DNA of 6,643 bases, taken from the NCBI GenBank assembly GCA_031360885.1, contig JANMCC010000324.1, positions 1 through 6,643 of the forward strand, given 5' to 3'. This document shows, one piece after another, positions 5,586-6,643 of the stretch. Under the pieces are notes generated by a model. That model was given only the letters and a program-made list of their open reading frames with translations. It did no database searches and was not told where the DNA came from. Numbering within the stretch: position 1 is the stretch's first letter; each line of letters opens with the position of its first letter. A program made the translations under genes and the position numbers. The stretch comes from Schlegelella_A sp031360885. Its GTDB lineage: Bacteria; Pseudomonadota; Gammaproteobacteria; Burkholderiales; Burkholderiaceae_C.

Positions 5586-6643
5586 ACCCGACCTTCGACC
5601 TCGCCCGCTTCCAGGCCACCGGCACGGAGACCTGCTTCCATGGCCGGCACATCGAGCCGCAGATCTACGCCGGCCTCGACGGCAGGAACTGGCGCCTGAA
5701 GGACTACGAGGCGCGTGGCGGCTACGGCGCGCTGCGCAAGATCCTAGCCCAGGGCGAAGGCGTCGGCATGACGCCCGAGCAGGTGATCGCCGAGGTGAAG
5801 TCCTCCGGCCTGCGCGGCCGCGGCGGTGCCGGCTTTCCGACCGGGCTGAAGTGGAGCTTCATGCCGCGCCAGTTTCCTGGCGCGAAGTACCTGGTCTGCA
5901 ATTCCGACGAAGGCGAGCCGGGCACCTGCAAGGACCGCGACCTCTTGATGTTCAACCCGCACATGGTCATCGAGGGGATGGCGATCGCCGCCTACGCGAT
6001 GGGCGTGAACGTGGCCTACAACTACATCCACGGCGAGATCTTCGAGGTCTACGATCGCTTCGAGGAAGCGCTCGAGGAAGCGCGCGCCGCCGGGTACCTG
6101 GGCGCCAAGCTCCTGGGCTCGAGCTACGACTTCCAGTTGCACGCCTGCCACGGCTTCGGCGCCTACATCTGCGGCGAGGAAACCGCCTTGCTCGAGTCGC
6201 TCGAGGGCAAGAAGGGCCAGCCGCGCTTCAAGCCGCCGTTTCCGGCGAGCTACGGCCTGTACGGCAAGCCGACGACGATCAACAACACCGAGACCTTCGC
6301 CGCGGTGCCGTGGATCATCCTCAACGGCGGCCCGGCCTACCTCGAGGTCGGCAAGCCGAACAACGGCGGCACCAAGATCTTCTCGGTGGTCGGCGACGTG
6401 CAGAAGCCGGGCAACTACGAGGTCCCGCTCGGCACGCCGTTCACCAAGCTGCTCGAGCTTGCCGGCGGCGTGACCGCGGGCCGCACCCTCAAGGCCGTGA
6501 TCCCCGGCGGCTCGTCGGCGCCGGTGCTGCCGGCGGCGATCATGAACGAGCTGACCATGGACTACGACTCGATCGCCAAGGCCGGCTCGATGCTCGGCTC
6601 GGGCGCCGTGATCGTCATGGACGACTCGCGCTCGATGGTCCAT
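5582..6643 (+). CDS. nuoF: NADH-quinone oxidoreductase subunit F (complex I, FMN/NADH site), 3'-partial
   Basis: Flavoprotein subunit (NDUFV1, 51-kDa homologue) where NADH is oxidised by FMN and electrons enter the iron-sulfur chain. The frame is open from ATG 5582 to the window edge, 354 codons with no stop; relatives are about 430 residues, so about 75 are missing. The glycine-rich NADH/FMN motif GRGGAGFPTGLKW spans residues 79-91, followed by the flavin-contacting NSDEGEPGTCKDR (107-119). YNYIHGE (147-152 region) and GAYICGEETALLESLEG (193-209) complete the nucleotide site, and KPPFPA-YGLYGKPT-NNTET (217-238) follows. The cysteine motif binding cluster N3 (SCG-C-PC type) should come just after the last visible residue and is not in the window. 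The ATG overlaps the nuoE stop and has no obvious ribosome binding site of its own, which suggests coupled translation with its partner subunit. Confidence 0.97.
   Translation, partial: MNPTFDLARFQATGTETCFHGRHIEPQIYAGLDGRNWRLKDYEARGGYGALRKILAQGEGVGMTPEQVIAEVKSSGLRGRGGAGFPTGLKWSFMPRQFPGAKYLVCNSDEGEPGTCKDRDLLMFNPHMVIEGMAIAAYAMGVNVAYNYIHGEIFEVYDRFEEALEEARAAGYLGAKLLGSSYDFQLHACHGFGAYICGEETALLESLEGKKGQPRFKPPFPASYGLYGKPTTINNTETFAAVPWIILNGGPAYLEVGKPNNGGTKIFSVVGDVQKPGNYEVPLGTPFTKLLELAGGVTAGRTLKAVIPGGSSAPVLPAAIMNELTMDYDSIAKAGSMLGSGAVIVMDDSRSMVH

Noticed and set aside
6061..6082. Short direct repeat (CGAGGAAGCG twice, 2 bases apart) in nuoF.
   Set aside because: It encodes FEEALEEAR, a normal helical segment of the NuoF family, and is explained by codon reuse.
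5744..6643. A minus-strand open frame running in from the right edge, opposite nuoF.
   Set aside because: The + strand encodes NuoF with its FMN and NADH motifs over the same bases; the minus frame has no recognisable domain.

Overview
The window is GC-rich, densely packed bacterial chromosome with every recognisable gene on the + strand. The order is a quinone oxidoreductase-family gene (5' end outside the window), tpiA, secG, a tRNA-Leu(GAG), then nuoA-nuoB-nuoC-nuoD-nuoE-nuoF, with nuoF running off the right edge. The tpiA-secG-tRNA-Leu-nuo order, separate nuoC and nuoD genes (fused as nuoCD in enterobacteria) and the protein sequences point to a betaproteobacterium, probably Burkholderiales or Rhodocyclales. 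That assignment rests on remembered synteny and family sequences, not on a search, and I cannot name a genus.

Left part (1-2178): a zinc-independent MDR/PIG3-type NAD(P)H:quinone oxidoreductase overlaps the GTG start of triosephosphate isomerase by 4 bases. After a 40-base gap comes secG, a two-helix subunit of the SecYEG translocon carrying a long Ala/Pro-rich C-terminal tail with an internal repeat.

Middle (2179-2348): an 80-base spacer with one weak -10-like element and no convincing terminator, then a complete tRNA-Leu gene with anticodon GAG, a long variable arm and an encoded CCA. The nuoA ATG begins only 5 bases after that CCA. This is the most unusual arrangement in the window.

Right part (2344-6643): the first six genes of the complex I operon (NADH:quinone oxidoreductase, NDH-1). 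NuoA is a membrane subunit. NuoB (cluster N2), NuoC and NuoD form the quinone-reducing connecting module. NuoE (cluster N1a) and NuoF (FMN, NADH site, cluster N3) form the NADH-oxidising module. Cofactor-binding residues visible in the window are all present, and the genes are separated by 0-7 bases or overlap by 4, which suggests one translationally coupled operon. The N3 cysteine motif of NuoF falls beyond the right edge.

I see no mobile element, CRISPR array, phage gene or unknown system. This is a conserved housekeeping region, and the findings concern gene arrangement and translation starts rather than new functions.
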